Assembly (NCBI GenBank): GCA_022376925.1
Contig: JAIOJX010000001.1
Span: 41,432,949-41,496,948, forward strand
Length of the DNA: 64,000 bases
From: Tragulus kanchil
Taxonomy: Eukaryota > Chordata > Mammalia > Artiodactyla > Tragulidae
Direction of reading: 5' to 3'
Shown: in pieces, positions 1 to 12,420 of the stretch
Layout: every line of letters starts with the position of its first letter
Numbering within the stretch: position 1 is the first letter of the stretch
The notes under the pieces: generated by a model
What the model was told of the DNA's origin: nothing
Databases searched by the model: none
What the model saw: the letters and a program-made list of their open reading frames with translations, nothing else
Position numbers and translations under genes: made by a program

Positions 1-2051
1 AAGGCAGTGTGGTTTTTTCCACTGCTCTGACCCACAAGGATCAAGCATTCAGATCAATGTCTATGCTAATGGAAGATTATGGATTTGGGGTGTAGGATGT
101 CTTGAGAGCTTGTCTGGTCAATCCCCTTGCCTTCAGGTGAGACTATCTCTAAACTAGTTTAGACAGATAAGTATTGCAATTTTCATGATTTCTAGCGAAA
201 GTGACCCCATGCCCTTCCTTTATTTATTTCTTTATTGAGGAACCCTATTATTTATTTATAGCTATGCATTAATGCGAATTATTCAACCCAGATATTGCAA
301 AGTAAGGTCCTATGCCTTTTTCCTTCATTTCCTAGTCTTTTAATTCTCTATTGTTAAAGTATGAAAGAATGACAGAACTTCAAATTTGAAGGAATCTTAA
401 AAATGTTCCCACAATTCTCAACTTGGAGTTCTCAAATGGAACTTTAATACTATGCTAAATAACAATAGCAGCAACAGTAAAAAAAAAAAAAAAAAAGGCA
501 AATATACTATGGAAAATATGATAGAACAAGGACAATGAATGGAAAGGAAAAGGTCCCCAGAATGAAGAAGCTCTGGCAGCCATCTGGATAAAACTAGAGA
601 GATCCAGAAAGGCGTCAGCAAAGATGATAATCACCAGACAAGGCAATTGGCTTTCTTCATGGGTGAAACCACTGAGGCTTCCATGGAGTGAGAAACATAG
701 CTTAAGGAGTCCTTAAGCATCCAGTGGGCTTCCCAAGTGGTGCAGTGATAAAAAAAATCCCACCTGCCAATGCAAGAGACACTGGAGATGTGGGTTCCAG
801 GAAATGGCAACACACTCCAGTGTTCTTTTCTAGAAAATCCATGGACAGAGAATACAGTCCATGGAGTTGAAAAAGTTGGACACAACTTAGAGATAAAAAT
901 CAACTTCTTTCTAAAAAGAGGTGTTTGGGGAACTCTGGCATATGCAGGCAACTTGTAAAAATTAATTTAAACTTAATTGAACTTCTCTCAGACATCTTAG
1001 TATCCCTTTTAAAAAGTTTCAGGGGAAAGAAGCTCAATACCATGGGCTTGCTCTCTAAACAAACTCAATAAAGGGAATAAAAGAGTGTCTGGAGGGAAAA
1101 ATTAAATGAAAGGAGAATAAATCTATCAAAACAAATTTGTTTTCTCTAAATTGGCAAGGCAGTGTGGTTTTTTCCACTGCTCTGACCCACAAGGATCAAG
1201 CATTCAGATCAATGTCTATGCTAATGGAAGATTATGGATTTGGGGTGTAGGATGTCTTGAGAGCTTGTCTGGTCAATCCCCTTGCCTTCAGGTGAGACTA
1301 TCTCTAAACTAGTTTAGACAGATAAGTATTGCAATTTTCATGATTTCTAGCGAAAGTGACCCCATGCCCTTCCTTTATTTATTTCTTTATTGAGGAACCC
1401 TATTATTTATTTATAGCTATGCATTAATGCGAATTATTCAACCCAGATATTGCAAAGTAAGGTCCTATGCCTTTTTCCTTCATTTCCTAGTCTTTTAATT
1501 CTCTATTGTTAAAGTATGAAAGAATGACAGAACTTCAAATTTGAAGGAATCTTAAAAATGTTCCCACAATTCTCAACTTGGAGTTCTCAAATGGAACTTT
1601 AATACTATGCTAAATAACAATAGCAGCAACAGTAAAAAAAAAAAAAAAAAAGGCAAATATACTATGGAAAATATGATAGAACAAGGACAATGAATGGAAA
1701 GGAAAAGGTCCCCAGAATGAAGAAGCTCTGGCAGCCATCTGGATAAAACTAGAGAGATCCAGAAAGGCGTCAGCAAAGATGATAATCACCAGACAAGGCA
1801 ATTGGCTTTCTTCATGGGTGAAACCACTGAGGCTTCCATGGAGTGAGAAACATAGCTTAAGGAGTCCTTAAGCATCCAGTGGGCTTCCCAAGTGGTGCAG
1901 TGATAAAAAAAATCCCACCTGCCAATGCAAGAGACACTGGAGATGTGGGTTCCAGGAAATGGCAACACACTCCAGTGTTCTTTTCTAGAAAATCCCATGG
2001 ACAGAGAATACAGTCCATGGAGTTGAAAAAAAGTTGGACACAACTTAGAGA
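1..2051. repeat. Tandem duplication 1, unit about 1155 bp (left copy cut by the window edge)
   Basis: Positions 1-893 recur at 1156-2051. The likely second copy is 894-2051, with the start of the first copy lying outside the window. Differences seen are one extra C and two extra A in homopolymers near the end, for a net +3. The first copy stops at 893 in the middle of a Bov-tA SINE. The second continues through the SINE to an intact target-site duplication, so the second copy carries the genuine right flank. Confidence 0.93.
726..893 (+). mobile_element. Bov-tA SINE, 3' end missing
   Basis: It begins with a GGGCTTCCC-type tRNA-derived head and contains the ACTCCAGTGTTCTT, ATGGACAGAG and GTTGGACACAACTTAG blocks of ruminant Bov-tA. 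It stops abruptly at 893, at the junction of tandem duplication 1. Confidence 0.85.
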
Positions 2052-2067
2052 CTGAAAACCACACCAC
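1881..2067 (+). mobile_element. Bov-tA SINE, complete, with target-site duplication
   Basis: Same element as the truncated copy about 1.15 kb upstream, here whole. It is flanked by the 11-bp direct repeat AAGCATCCAGT at 1870-1880 and 2068-2078. The matching repeat shows that this copy has the original insertion-site structure. Confidence 0.87.
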
Positions 2068-2429
2068 AAGCATCCAGTCCAGTGGCTACTGTTTGTGCTG
2101 TTGATTTTCAGGTGGTAGTAGAGAAAAATTACACCTTTTCCATCTTGGAAATGAAGCTTTTCATGCTGAAGAAATTTAAAAATTATACTAAGATTGAAAA
2201 AAAAGTTTTCTTCTCTTACCCACCTCCAAAAATGGATGCTATGGTAGAGTTAGTTCAAAGGAAGGGATAAACAGCATACTCTGATAAATATTCATCCAGT
2301 GTAGTTTTTTTTTAGGGCAATCAAATGGCTTCCAGTGAGTGAAGTTCTCAACCACAGTAAATGAACATGAATCGAACAGGCATGAACACCAAGATTATCA
2401 ATTTTCATTATTCAATAAGTTTACATGTG
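2053..2429. other. No gene recognised
   Basis: AT-rich unique-looking sequence. Short open frames here match nothing I recognise. Confidence 0.5.
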
Positions 2430-2715
2430 AAGCGACGGAAAGACAGACATGGACAGTGGACATATGGGCATTGTGGGGAAGGAACAGAGGGTGGGAGGCG
2501 TAAAGGAAGTAGCATGAAGGCCTGTACTATCATAAGTGAAGAAAATAGCTCTAGTCATTCCTCTGTGAGAAAAGGGGATCCTTCAGGGGTGCTGTGTGAT
2601 GGTCTGGAAGGGTGAGATGGGGGGGATATACATATGACTAATCTGGGAACATACATATCTGTAAACAACAAAACTCTGTAAAAGTTAAAAGTAAAATAAA
2701 AGTTTAAAAAAAATA
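2430..2715 (+). mobile_element. Ruminant L1 3' end, diverged
   Basis: Order and wording match the ruminant L1 3' UTR: GGACATATGGGCATTGTGGGGAAGG, the GTGCTGTGTGA block, a G-rich run, then an A-rich tail ending near 2715. It is comparable to the better-preserved copy at 14346-14985. Confidence 0.6.
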
Positions 2716-3954
2716 AGTTCACATGCAAACATTATTATAAGTATTTTATAATTTCTGTCAATTTAGATTAAAATAATTTTGGAGCAAGAATTTCGCATAT
2801 TGCTGGAAATATAGATCAACTCAGGTATAGTCCAGGGTCTAAGTATTTGAGAATATTTCTATAGAAATGTACCATGAAGTGTCACATAATTTGTAGTTTA
2901 TATATTCAAAGAGGAACGGTCATTTCAACTTTTCTGATTTTTTTGGTCACTTTTCCCATTGGAGTGAGTGGATGGATAATAAAAAGTTTGAGGTGTATAA
3001 AAATGATTTAATATCTATGTAGACATGACTTTGATATTCTGCTGTTAACCTGTCTCATGTCAATTTAATTCTTAGAGCTGCCAGAAGAACCTAGAAGAGG
3101 AAAATTTGTTCCTCCACAACAGACTGGAAGGATTTAATTGCCATTAGTTGAAATGGGGTTGTTGCAATAGAAGCAGGTCTTAAAGGATGATGGGAGATAA
3201 AAACCTTTGTTTTGATTGTGTAAGTTTGATATGTTCAATAGACATTCAAAGAGAGCTGTAAGTATCCCTTTGAATATGAAGTTGTATTTTAGGTGAAGGT
3301 GCATACCCTAGGGAAATGAAAGATGGTTGTCAGGGATCATGGAAGACCCACTTGAAGTTAGCAATTATGAATTTAAAGCAGGATCCGGTTGTGATTTTTC
3401 CTCCATCTATATTCATCTACAGGAGTGCTGTCACAGAGTAGGTGGAAGATTGATTGAACTTTATATTTCATCAAGTGAGTATGAGTAAATAAAATTTAAA
3501 AAAGCAAATTGAGGATCAATACAAGGAAGTGATTATGTGATATTGTGACTTATAAGAAATAGATATTTGGTCATTCAGATGACAAAAATATATTTTGCAT
3601 ACACACTTGATCTTCTCCATCGTTCCTGGCTCTCAGTTGCCAAGACCTTCCCATTTCCTGAGTGATAGAACAATGGGGGACTCTTTTGTCATAATCTTTG
3701 TTCTCACTTTTGAAATAGCTTCAGAGCCATCTAGGTGAAATGGGTGTCTTGTGATTCATACCAAGCCCCTTTCCACCACAACTGGGTTTATATTAATGAT
3801 TTGGTGTTTTGAAAATAGCTGAAGATGAAGGCTGGTTTTGAGGTGAAACAACCTTATGATTAGAGGGTGTCCTGGCATGGGAGAGAGACTGGAGGTTGAA
3901 TCAGTCGCTAATGGCCAGTGATGTAATCAATCTTGCCTATGGAATAAAGCTTCC
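2716..3954. other. No gene recognised
   Basis: AT-rich sequence without an open frame over 60 codons and without a repeat family I can name. Confidence 0.5.
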
Positions 3955-4372
3955 ACAAAACCCACAAGATAGAGGGTATATGTTAAGTGAAATAATTCAA
4001 CAAAGAAAACTAAATTTCATATGATTTCACTTGTATCTGGAATCTTAAAACAACAAAACAAACTAATCAGCATAAAAAACAGAAATCAACATAAATACAG
4101 AGAACAAACTAGTGGTTGCCAGAGGGTAGGGGAGTGGAATGATCAATGAAATACTTCAAGAGGATTGAAAGTTACAAACTTTCAGCTGTAAAACAAATAA
4201 TGGGATGTAATTTACAGCAATAGATAATATAGTGAATAGTACTATAATAGCTTTGCATTTTGACAAGTGGTAACTAGACTCATGTAGTGATAATTTCATA
4301 ATGTACAAAAATATTGTATAACTGTTATACACCTGAAACTAATATTATAAGTCAACAACAACAAAAAAACAC
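3955..4372 (+). mobile_element. Older L1 3' UTR fragment
   Basis: Contains in order the ATGATTTCACTTGTATCTGG, ACAAACTAGTGGTTGCCAGA, GGTAACTAGACT and ACACCTGAAACTAATATTAT blocks of mammalian L1 3' ends, with an AACAACAACAA tail. It is 5'-truncated as usual for L1. Confidence 0.85.
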
Positions 4373-4723
4373 ACCATAACTGTTGTTTTATTAAAACACC
4401 TAAGCTCACAATTGTCCTACCTCAGTACGAATGCATTGTCCATTTTCTCTGTCAGGAATGCTGTTTTGCTACACTGGCTCCTCATTACTAAGATCATAGC
4501 TAAAGTGTCACCACCTTAGAAAGTCCTTCCCTCAACATTCGGTATCAATTAAACACTACCATAGCCAGAGAAAGTGATTGCCAGTCACTATCATATAACC
4601 CTGTTTTAGTTCTGTCGTTATATTGTAACATCTTAATGGAAAAAAGCAGATGGACTTTTTGGTCATTCCAGTGCTTGCCACTACCTGAAGTTATTTTCTT
4701 GGTTTATTTATATATGTACTTGG
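4373..4723. other. No gene recognised
   Basis: Unique-looking AT-rich sequence between an L1 tail and a SINE. Nothing recognisable. Confidence 0.45.
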
Positions 4724-4912
4724 GTTTCTTTGGTAACTCAGTTGGTAAAGGATATGCCTGCAAAGCAGGAGACCTGTGTTTGGTCCTTGGGTTGGGAAGA
4801 TCCCTGGAGGAGGGCATGGCAATTTACTCCAGTATTCTTGCCTGTCAGGCTACAGTCCATGGGGTCGCATAGAGTCGGACACAACTGAGTGACTAAGCAC
4901 AGCACATATATT
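4724..4912 (+). mobile_element. Bov-tA SINE
   Basis: Head TTTCTTTGGTAACTCAGTTGG matches the tRNA-like A-box region. It is followed by GGGTTGGGAAGATCC, the CTCCAGTATTCTTGCC block and ACAGTCCATGGGGTCGCA, ending in GACTAAGCACAGCA. Confidence 0.9.
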
Positions 4913-5945
4913 TACTTGTGTAAGATGCAAGCTGTATGAGATCAATAGTATATTGTCAGCATCGGGCTCATAGGTCATTTGGTCATAGGTCATTTGTAAA
5001 TACTTGATGAATGAATGAATAAATGAGTAAATTTGTAAAGTAGTGCTCCTACTATTTATTTCCCCTGTCTCCTCTCTGTTCAATTCATTGTAACTTAACT
5101 TTCGTTGATTTTTTTAGTTTTAATCCTACTATTAATTTACACACATAAATCCATCTTTGGGGGGTAATTCCAAATGTACTTTTGTGAAATATCGTGCTAA
5201 ATCAAGAGAGGAAAGGATTCTAATTTTAATCCACTTTGAAATCATTCTGTTTACCTGTTGCCTAAGGAGGATCAAGGGGATTAAATTGGCTTGGAACAAC
5301 CAGAAAACTAATTAGAGGTGATAGAAAAAATGTAATCTATCCTTTTATAATGACACTTTTAAGACTTGTATTATAGACAAATTTGGCTAACAAGACAATG
5401 TCTGATTTGGCACTGTGAGGATAACATGAAATTTGAGCATTACTTTCCTAAGTACTTTTTAATTTATTGCTTAATCTGAAGGGATTGGAGTGGGTTTTAT
5501 ATGATGCTGAGTTTTATTTCCTTAGTTACAGAGAACAGTTGTGGCATACATTGCAATTAAATTTAATGTATTCTTTGCTTTCATCTCAGTGATGTTCTCC
5601 AGCCTCAAGTCAAATAAATTATTTTTGCAGGAGATGGGATAAGTTGAGTTTCAGTAACAGCAGATCAGGTGAGTTTTCCCTCTCCCTTCCCACCATATCC
5701 ACTTCTAGAAATAGAAACAATAAGTTTTCTTGATTTCACAAATCATTTTCATAAGAACCATTGTCTCAGGCTCATTCAAGTACAAATTTAGTGCTAATAT
5801 ATGTTAGGAGGCCTAGTTATAACTAGTATTTGTGTAGTCTTTTTCAGTCCACCTTGATGAAAAAGTAAGCTCTCTATAGATCTTTTCTGTCATATATCCA
5901 ACCACTAGGATTATCCAAGGCTATTACAACTCTTTGTGTTCCCTC
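4913..5945. other. No gene recognised; local CATAGGTCATTTG doublet
   Basis: AT-rich. A short direct repeat (TCATAGGTCATTTG) occurs twice around 4968-4998. No coding potential is seen. Confidence 0.5.
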
Positions 5946-6086
5946 TTTTTTTTACAATTTATTTACTTGGATGCCCTAGGTCTTAGCTACAGTATGTAGA
6001 ATCTAGTTCCCTGACTAGGGATCAAATCCTGCCCTCCTGGCATTGGGAGTGTGAGGTCGTAGCCACTGGGCCATCAGGGAAGTCCC
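5946..6086 (-). mobile_element. CHR-type tRNA-Glu SINE fragment
   Basis: Read on the minus strand it begins GGGACTTCCCTGATGGCCCA, has the CACTCCCAATGCCAGGAGG and GATTTGATCCCTAGTCAGGGA B-box region, and runs into a short A-rich tail. The body is truncated compared with full-length CHR elements. Confidence 0.75.
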
Positions 6087-6403
6087 CTCTTTGTGTTTTC
6101 TAACAGTAAATGTCATATTCACAATCATTATTGAGAAAAAAAATTTTTTCTATTTTTAATTTATGCCTAACTTTTTTAATCCAGTTCCGCAGACCAGTGA
6201 CATGAACAGGACTTGTCTATGAAAAACAACATACAGTTGGCAAATCCCAGCCTGTAGCTAGTTCCCAGTTAACTTTATTCAAAGCACTTTATGAAAAGAA
6301 AGGAAACATTTAACCAGAATCCAACTGTACAGCACAAATGCCTATTAATATATTTAATCGCCCCTACATTCCACTACTGGTATTACAGTCTGGCTGAGGT
6401 TTT
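6087..6403. other. No gene recognised
   Basis: Unique-looking AT-rich sequence between two SINEs. Confidence 0.45.
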
Positions 6404-6697
6404 TTTGTTTGTTTGTTTGTTTTTTGTTGTTTTGTTGTTGTTGTTGTTGTTGTCGTTGTTTTGCCATTTCTATTGATCTTTCATTTGTTTATCTTTGTTC
6501 TTTGGCCTGTGTGGGCGTCCCATCACAGTGGCCCCTCTCGCTGCAGAACCCTGGCATGCGCTCCAGAGATTCGGCTCTGTAGTTGGACACATCAGTCCAG
6601 CTGCTCTGCAGCACTTGGGATCTTCCCAGGCCAGGGATCGAACCGGTGCCCCCTGTACTGCAAGGCAGTGTCCTTACCCACTGGACCACCAGGGAAG
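6404..6697 (-). mobile_element. CHR-derived SINE, copy A, with TTG-rich tail
   Basis: On the minus strand: tRNA-Glu-like head with A box TGGTCCAGTGG and a B box in CGGTTCGATCCCTGGCCTGG, then the CCAATTAC-type middle, ending at CAAAGATAAACAAATGAAAG and GGC. The tail on the plus strand is a TTTG/TTG run (6404-6461). One of eight copies of the same family here. Confidence 0.85.
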
Positions 6698-6776
6698 CCC
6701 AGTACTCTTGTTTTTTTTTTTTAATTTTTGCCAATTTGATGGGTGGGATGTAATATCTCATTGTTGTTTGTTTTTT

Positions 6777-7077
6777 GCGGGGGGGGGGGGGGGGGTTGGG
6801 AGGGAAAGGGGCGGGCAGGCCACCTCCATTGGTCATTCATTTATCTATTTTTCATCCATCTTTGTTCTTTGACCCATGTGGGCCTCCCATTGCAGTGGCC
6901 TCTGCTGTCGCAGAGTACCGACTCTGGGCGCATGCGCTCCAGAGCTCCAGCTCGGTAATTGGACACATCAGTCCAGCCCACTCTGCGGCACGTGGGCTCT
7001 TCCCAGGCCAGGGATCGAACTGGTGCCCCCTATATTGCAAGGCAGTGTCCTTACCCACTGGACCACCAGGAAAGCCC
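6777..7077 (-). mobile_element. CHR-derived SINE, copy B, C-rich tail subtype
   Basis: Same family as the element about 80 bp to the left. On the minus strand the body is followed by GGAGGTGGCCTGCCCGCCCC and a run of C (an 18-G run on the plus strand near 6780-6797). Like its neighbour it is followed on the plus strand by AGTACT. Confidence 0.85.
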
Positions 7078-7100
7078 AGTACTTTTTTTTTTTTTAACTG

Positions 7101-7285
7101 CATACATGCTCAGCTGCTCAGTCATGTCTGACTCTTAACAGTAGCCTGTTAGGCTCCTCTGTTCATGGGATTTCCCAGACAAGAATACTCAAGTGAGTTG
7201 CTATTTCCTTGAACCCATGTCTCTAAGTGTCTCTCATATTGGCAGGGTGGTTCTTCACCACTTTTACCACTGTACCACCTGGGAA
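7101..7285 (-). mobile_element. Bov-tA SINE
   Basis: Antisense Bov-tA: CTGCTCAGTCATGTCTGACT, the CTGTTCATGGGATTTCCCAG block and the GTACCACCTGGGAA head complement, followed by 21 T. The first unit of tandem duplication 2 begins inside this SINE at 7145. Confidence 0.87.
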
Positions 7286-7369
7286 TTTTTTTTTTTTTTT
7301 TTTTTTACTGCAAGTAAGTGTCAAAAGTGATACCAACAAATACTAAAGTATTTGACACAGGATCTAATG

Positions 7370-7515
7370 ACAAGGATCAAATAGACCCAAGTAGTCATCT
7401 TTTCAGTGAACAGATATTAATATTTATGTCCTACTGTGAGCAAGGAACCATACTTAGTGCTGCAGATACTAGTGATAAGAAAGACAGATGTGGCCCAGGC
7501 ATTCACAATTTTCTA
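7370..7515 (+). repeat. Possible ancient L2-like fragment (also about 8496-8641)
   Basis: A weak match to the common mammalian wording for CTACTGTG-CAAGG-CATACTTAGTGCTGCAGATAC followed by GACAG and a GGCATTCACA stretch. It is diverged and only suggestive; the open frame over it is not a gene. Confidence 0.3.
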
Positions 7516-7706
7516 TTTCACAGTCAGTTATGTAAAACATTGTTTATTTGAGGTCAAGTAAAATTATTAGTTGTGCTAGCTCCTACTTAGCAGCAAAGAT
7601 GGCAAAATACTTGCTTATCACAAAGTCTCAGTTGTGTATTTAATGGTGTACATTGTATCCTTTCTATATAGGCTAGCACTTGGAGTAGTTATTGTGTCTG
7701 CTAATT

Positions 7707-7815
7707 TATTTGCTCCAGTATTCTTCCCTGGGAAATCCCATGGGCAGAGGAGCCTGGTGGGCTACAGTCCATAGGTCACAAAGAGTCAGACACCACTTAG
7801 TGACTGAACCACAGC
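7707..7815 (+). mobile_element. Bov-tA/Bov-A fragment (also at 8834-8942)
   Basis: TGCTCCAGTATTCTTCCCTG, then GGCAGAGGAGCCTGGTGGGC and GTCAGACACCACTTAGTGAC, ending in CACAGCAA. This is a 5'-truncated SINE, repeated in the second copy of the surrounding duplication. Confidence 0.8.
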
Positions 7816-9400
7816 AATTCATTTAAAAGACACTCTAATGATGCCTACCAATAGCCCCCTTACACAGGATCTCTCAAAAATATTTGCACTTATAACTACT
7901 CTCTGCTCATGCATTATTCTGTCTAATGTATAGAATTGATCCACTCTCAACATTTTCCTCAGCATGGAATACTTCACCACAGTGTGTGACTCCATGTGTA
8001 ACTCTTTTCTTATATTTTGCTTACCTTTTTGAACTATACAATATAATATAGTGATGGCAAGTCTTGAAAAGAATATATATTTTACAGTATTTCTGGTTGT
8101 TATAGAAGGACAGAAAAATGTAATTTGTTGAGTAATGTATAAAATATGTAGAAAATGAATGAAACACAGCTGTTGCAGTGAAAACTGGAGGAAAAAAGAT
8201 ACCCTCTACATTTAGATTCATTGTCAAAGATTCCTGTTCTAGCTGAAATACACATTTTTAACTAAATAAACAACCTGTTAGGCTCCTCTGTTCATGGGAT
8301 TTCCCAGACAAGAATACTCAAGTGAGTTGCTATTTCCTTGAACCCATGTCTCTAAGTGTCTCTCATATTGGCAGGGTGGTTCTTCACCACTTTTACCACT
8401 GTACCACCGGGGAAATTTTTTTTTTCTTTTTTACTGCAAGTAAGTGTCAAAAGTGATACCAACAAATACTAAAGTATTTGACACAGGATCTAATGACAAG
8501 GATCAAATAGACCCAAGTAGTCATCTTTTCAGTGAACAGATATTAATATTTATGTCCTACTGTGAGCAAGGAACCATACTTAGTGCTGCAGATACTAGTG
8601 ATAAGAAAGACAGATGTGGCCCAGGCATTCACAATTTTCTATTTCACAGTCAGTTATGTAAAACATTGTTTATTTGAGGTCAAGTAAAATTATTAGTTGT
8701 GCTAGCTCCTACTTAGCAGCAAAGATGGCAAAATACTTGCTTATCACAAAGTCTCAGTTGTGTATTTAATGGTGTACATTGTATCCTTTCTATATAGGCT
8801 AGCACTTGGAGTAGTTATTGTGTCTGCTAATTTATTTGCTCCAGTATTCTTCCCTGGGAAATCCCATGGGCAGAGGAGCCTGGTGGGCTACAGTCCATAG
8901 GTCACAAAGAGTCAGACACCACTTAGTGACTGAACCACAGCAATTCATTTAAAAGACACTCTAATGATGCCTACCAATAGCCCCCTTACACAGGATCTCT
9001 CAAAAATATTTGCACTTATAACTACTCTCTGCTCATGCATTATTCTGTCTAATGTATAGAATTGATCCACTCTCAACATTTTCCTCAGCATGGAATACTT
9101 CACCACAGTGTGTGACTCCATGTGTAACTCTTTTCTTATATTTTGCTTACCTTTTTGAACTATACAATATAATATAGTGATGGCAAGTCTTGAAAAGAAT
9201 ATATATTTTACAGTATTTCTGGTTGTTATAGAAGGACAGAAAAATGTAATTTGTTGAGTAATGTATAAAATATGTAGAAAATGAATGAAACACAGCTGTT
9301 GCAGTGAAAACTGGAGGAAAAAAGATACCCTCTACATTTAGATTCATTGTCAAAGATTCCTGTTCTAGCTGAAATACACATTTTTTAACTAAATAAACAG

Positions 9401-10164
9401 TGATTTATGTTTGGAATCATAAACCTGGAAATAAATATCCTAATGCAGGAACAACTAAAATAATTAGAATTGAGATAACTAGAACTCTTAATTAAACAGC
9501 TTTCCTGACTAATTCTTCTTTTTTTTAATGCAGAAATGGTCAAATTTTCAAATATACTAGTTTTAGAGATTTATCCACAAACCACTTATAGAGGAATGAT
9601 ATGGAATAAATAGGAATTCAGCTAATTCTTGTGTACTTTCTGTGGCCCCATCAATATTATCAATAATATTAGGCAAAGAAAATTTACATTTACATCATGA
9701 CCCAGGGATATTCACTCATATCATCCAAGTTCCTACCACCTCAAATTAACTGTAATAATTTTGACAGCCAGCTTTATATAAAGGTAAGTTACATGAGGGC
9801 TAGTATTTAACATACCAAACAATAAGCTTATTATTGAAATTTTTGTTATAACTATCCACTTTTAGTCTCTTCTCTACTTAGGTTGTTATTAGGAGGGTAG
9901 CTAGGAATTTAAAAATATATTGCTTGGTAAAATGGGTCTCCTAAAGATAGCTTTTAACAATCGGGAATAAGGTTGAAGGGGTATAAGCTATTGAAGACTA
10001 AAGAAAAATATCTCCAACAAGGAGTGATAACTGGGACTTAAGGCCTGAGTTTCAGATAACTATTCTACAATATAATATAATACCACTGCTCAATAATGCA
10101 CTTATAGCATCTACGCATCATTGAGAACTAAAGATATTTGTAAAACTCTACTAAGACACTTTCT
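9401..10164. other. No gene recognised
   Basis: AT-rich sequence with no repeat family or open frame that I can support. Confidence 0.5.
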
Positions 10165-12420
10165 AGATGTCTGTGCAGTTTAATAGTGTTTATATTATAA
10201 AATAAAGACATGCTCATTATTAAAATATTTACAATAACAAAAATAATAAGGCAGTTGCCTAGTCTTTCACCATCCAATTACAATTACTATCAGTATATTT
10301 TTAGTTTTCTTTCAATGTTTTCCAAGTATATGTGCATTTTTCTCCTTAGTTATTCATTGCACATACCTAACTTCATATTTAGCTAATCACACCTGGAATG
10401 AATCAAGATTTATGTTTACAAGCAACAAAAACTGAGTCTGGACAACATAAGCAGAAAAACAATTATTTATAAAAAGCTGTCAAATAGCTAACCAAATTCA
10501 CTGGAAAACCAAAGGCCCTGACTCAGAATATAGGCAGGAACCAGTCTCCATTTTCCAGTAATGGCAATCTATATAAGTTATACCAACCTCTTCACTGAAA
10601 CTGAAATACATATATCCTTAAAAAATATCTTAGAGCTAACAAGTAGTGAAGAGTTACTGAGAAAATAGCCTGAATAGAAGATTCCAGAGGCATAAACATC
10701 AGTCATAGTGCTGCTTTCCCATAGGAATACTTGCAGTTCTGGAAGAAACAGTTTTAGGTGAGTTGAACTGCATTGTAAGTGGCCTAAAATTACCTGAGAG
10801 AAAGTAAAGACCTCAAAAAGGGGTCAGACACCATGTATTAATATTAATTTTGTATTTCTCCATAAGAAATTACCACAAACACTGTGTCTTAAAGACTACT
10901 ATCACATAGTTTCTGCGGGTCAGATTTCTGTGTGTGGCTTAGATGAGTGCCACTTCTCAGGGTCTCACAAGTCTGATAGCAAGATGTTAGCTGAGGTGTG
11001 TTCTCATTTGGAGGTTCAACTCATGAAGAATCTACTTCCAAACTCCCTTAGTTTATTGGCAAAATTTGTTTCCTTCCAGCTTTGGAATGGCAAACGTAAA
11101 TATGCTATTCAGAGGTAGCAATTGAAGGTCACTCTGGGAAAGTTTAGGTCAGGCCTGCCATAGCCAATCTTCTCTGATAACTCAAGATCAACTGCTTAGG
11201 GAATTTAATTAAATCTGCACAATACCTTCACTATGGCCATATTCTGTTGGTTAGCAGCAAGTTGAAATTTCTGTCCACACTCGATAGGAAAGAGATGTCT
11301 GTGCAGTTTAATAGTGTTTATATTATAAAATAAAGACATGCTCATTATTAAAATATTTACAATAACAAAAATAATAAGGCAGTTGCCTAGTCTTTCACCA
11401 TCCAATTACAATTACTATCAGTATATTTTTAGTTTTCTTTCAATGTTTTCCAAGTATATGTGCATTTTTCTCCTTAGTTATTCATTGCACATACCTAACT
11501 TCATATTTAGCTAATCACACCTGGAATGAATCAAGATTTATGTTTACAAGCAACAAAAACTGAGTCTGGACAACATAAGCAGAAAAACAATTATTTATAA
11601 AAAGCTGTCAAATAGCTAACCAAATTCACTGGAAAACCAAAGGCCCTGACTCAGAATATAGGCAGGAACCAGTCTCCATTTTCCAGTAATGGCAATCTAT
11701 ATAAGTTATACCAACCTCTTCACTGAAACTGAAATACATATATCCTTAAAAAATATCTTAGAGCTAACAAGTAGTGAAGAGTTACTGAGAAAATAGCCTG
11801 AATAGAAGATTCCAGAGGCATAAACATCAGTCATAGTGCTGCTTTCCCATAGGAATACTTGCAGTTCTGGAAGAAACAGTTTTAGGTGAGTTGAACTGCA
11901 TTGTAAGTGGCCTAAAATTACCTGAGAGAAAGTAAAGACCTCAAAAAGGGGTCAGACACCATGTATTAATATTAATTTTGTATTTCTCCATAAGAAATTA
12001 CCACAAACACTGTGTCTTAAAGACTACTATCACATAGTTTCTGCGGGTCAGATTTCTGTGTGTGGCTTAGATGAGTGCCACTTCTCAGGGTCTCACAAGT
12101 CTGATAGCAAGATGTTAGCTGAGGTGTGTTCTCATTTGGAGGTTCAACTCATGAAGAATCTACTTCCAAACTCCCTTAGTTTATTGGCAAAATTTGTTTC
12201 CTTCCAGCTTTGGAATGGCAAACGTAAATATGCTATTCAGAGGTAGCAATTGAAGGTCACTCTGGGAAAGTTTAGGTCAGGCCTGCCATAGCCAATCTTC
12301 TCTGATAACTCAAGATCAACTGCTTAGGGAATTTAATTAAATCTGCACAATACCTTCACTATGGCCATATTCTGTTGGTTAGCAGCAAGTTGAAATTTCT
12401 GTCCACACTCGATAGGAAGA
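10165..12420. repeat. Tandem duplication 3, copies 10165-11292 and 11293-12420
   Basis: Unit 1128 bp. The junction sequence GGAAAG/AGATGTCTG links the end of copy 1 to the start of copy 2. Copy 2 ends as GGAAGAGATG, one A shorter. Copies are identical over most of their length by eye. The right third (12001-12420) is used again by duplication 4, so about 420 bp exists in three copies. Confidence 0.95.

Larger units (their letters stand above)
7145..9400. repeat. Tandem duplication 2, copies 7145-8273 and 8274-9400
   Basis: Near-identical direct copies with a unit of 1126-1129 bp. Differences seen: the T tract after the SINE (21 T against TTTTTTTTTTCTTTTTT), CCTGGG against CCGGGG next to it, and one extra T near the end. 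The second copy starts in the middle of the Bov-tA element, without its 5' portion. Confidence 0.95.

Noticed and set aside
7318..8677. Identical 77-codon open frames at 7318 and 8444, and similar repeated frames in other blocks
   Set aside because: They are repeated only because the DNA is duplicated in tandem. There is no sign of a conserved protein or gene family.
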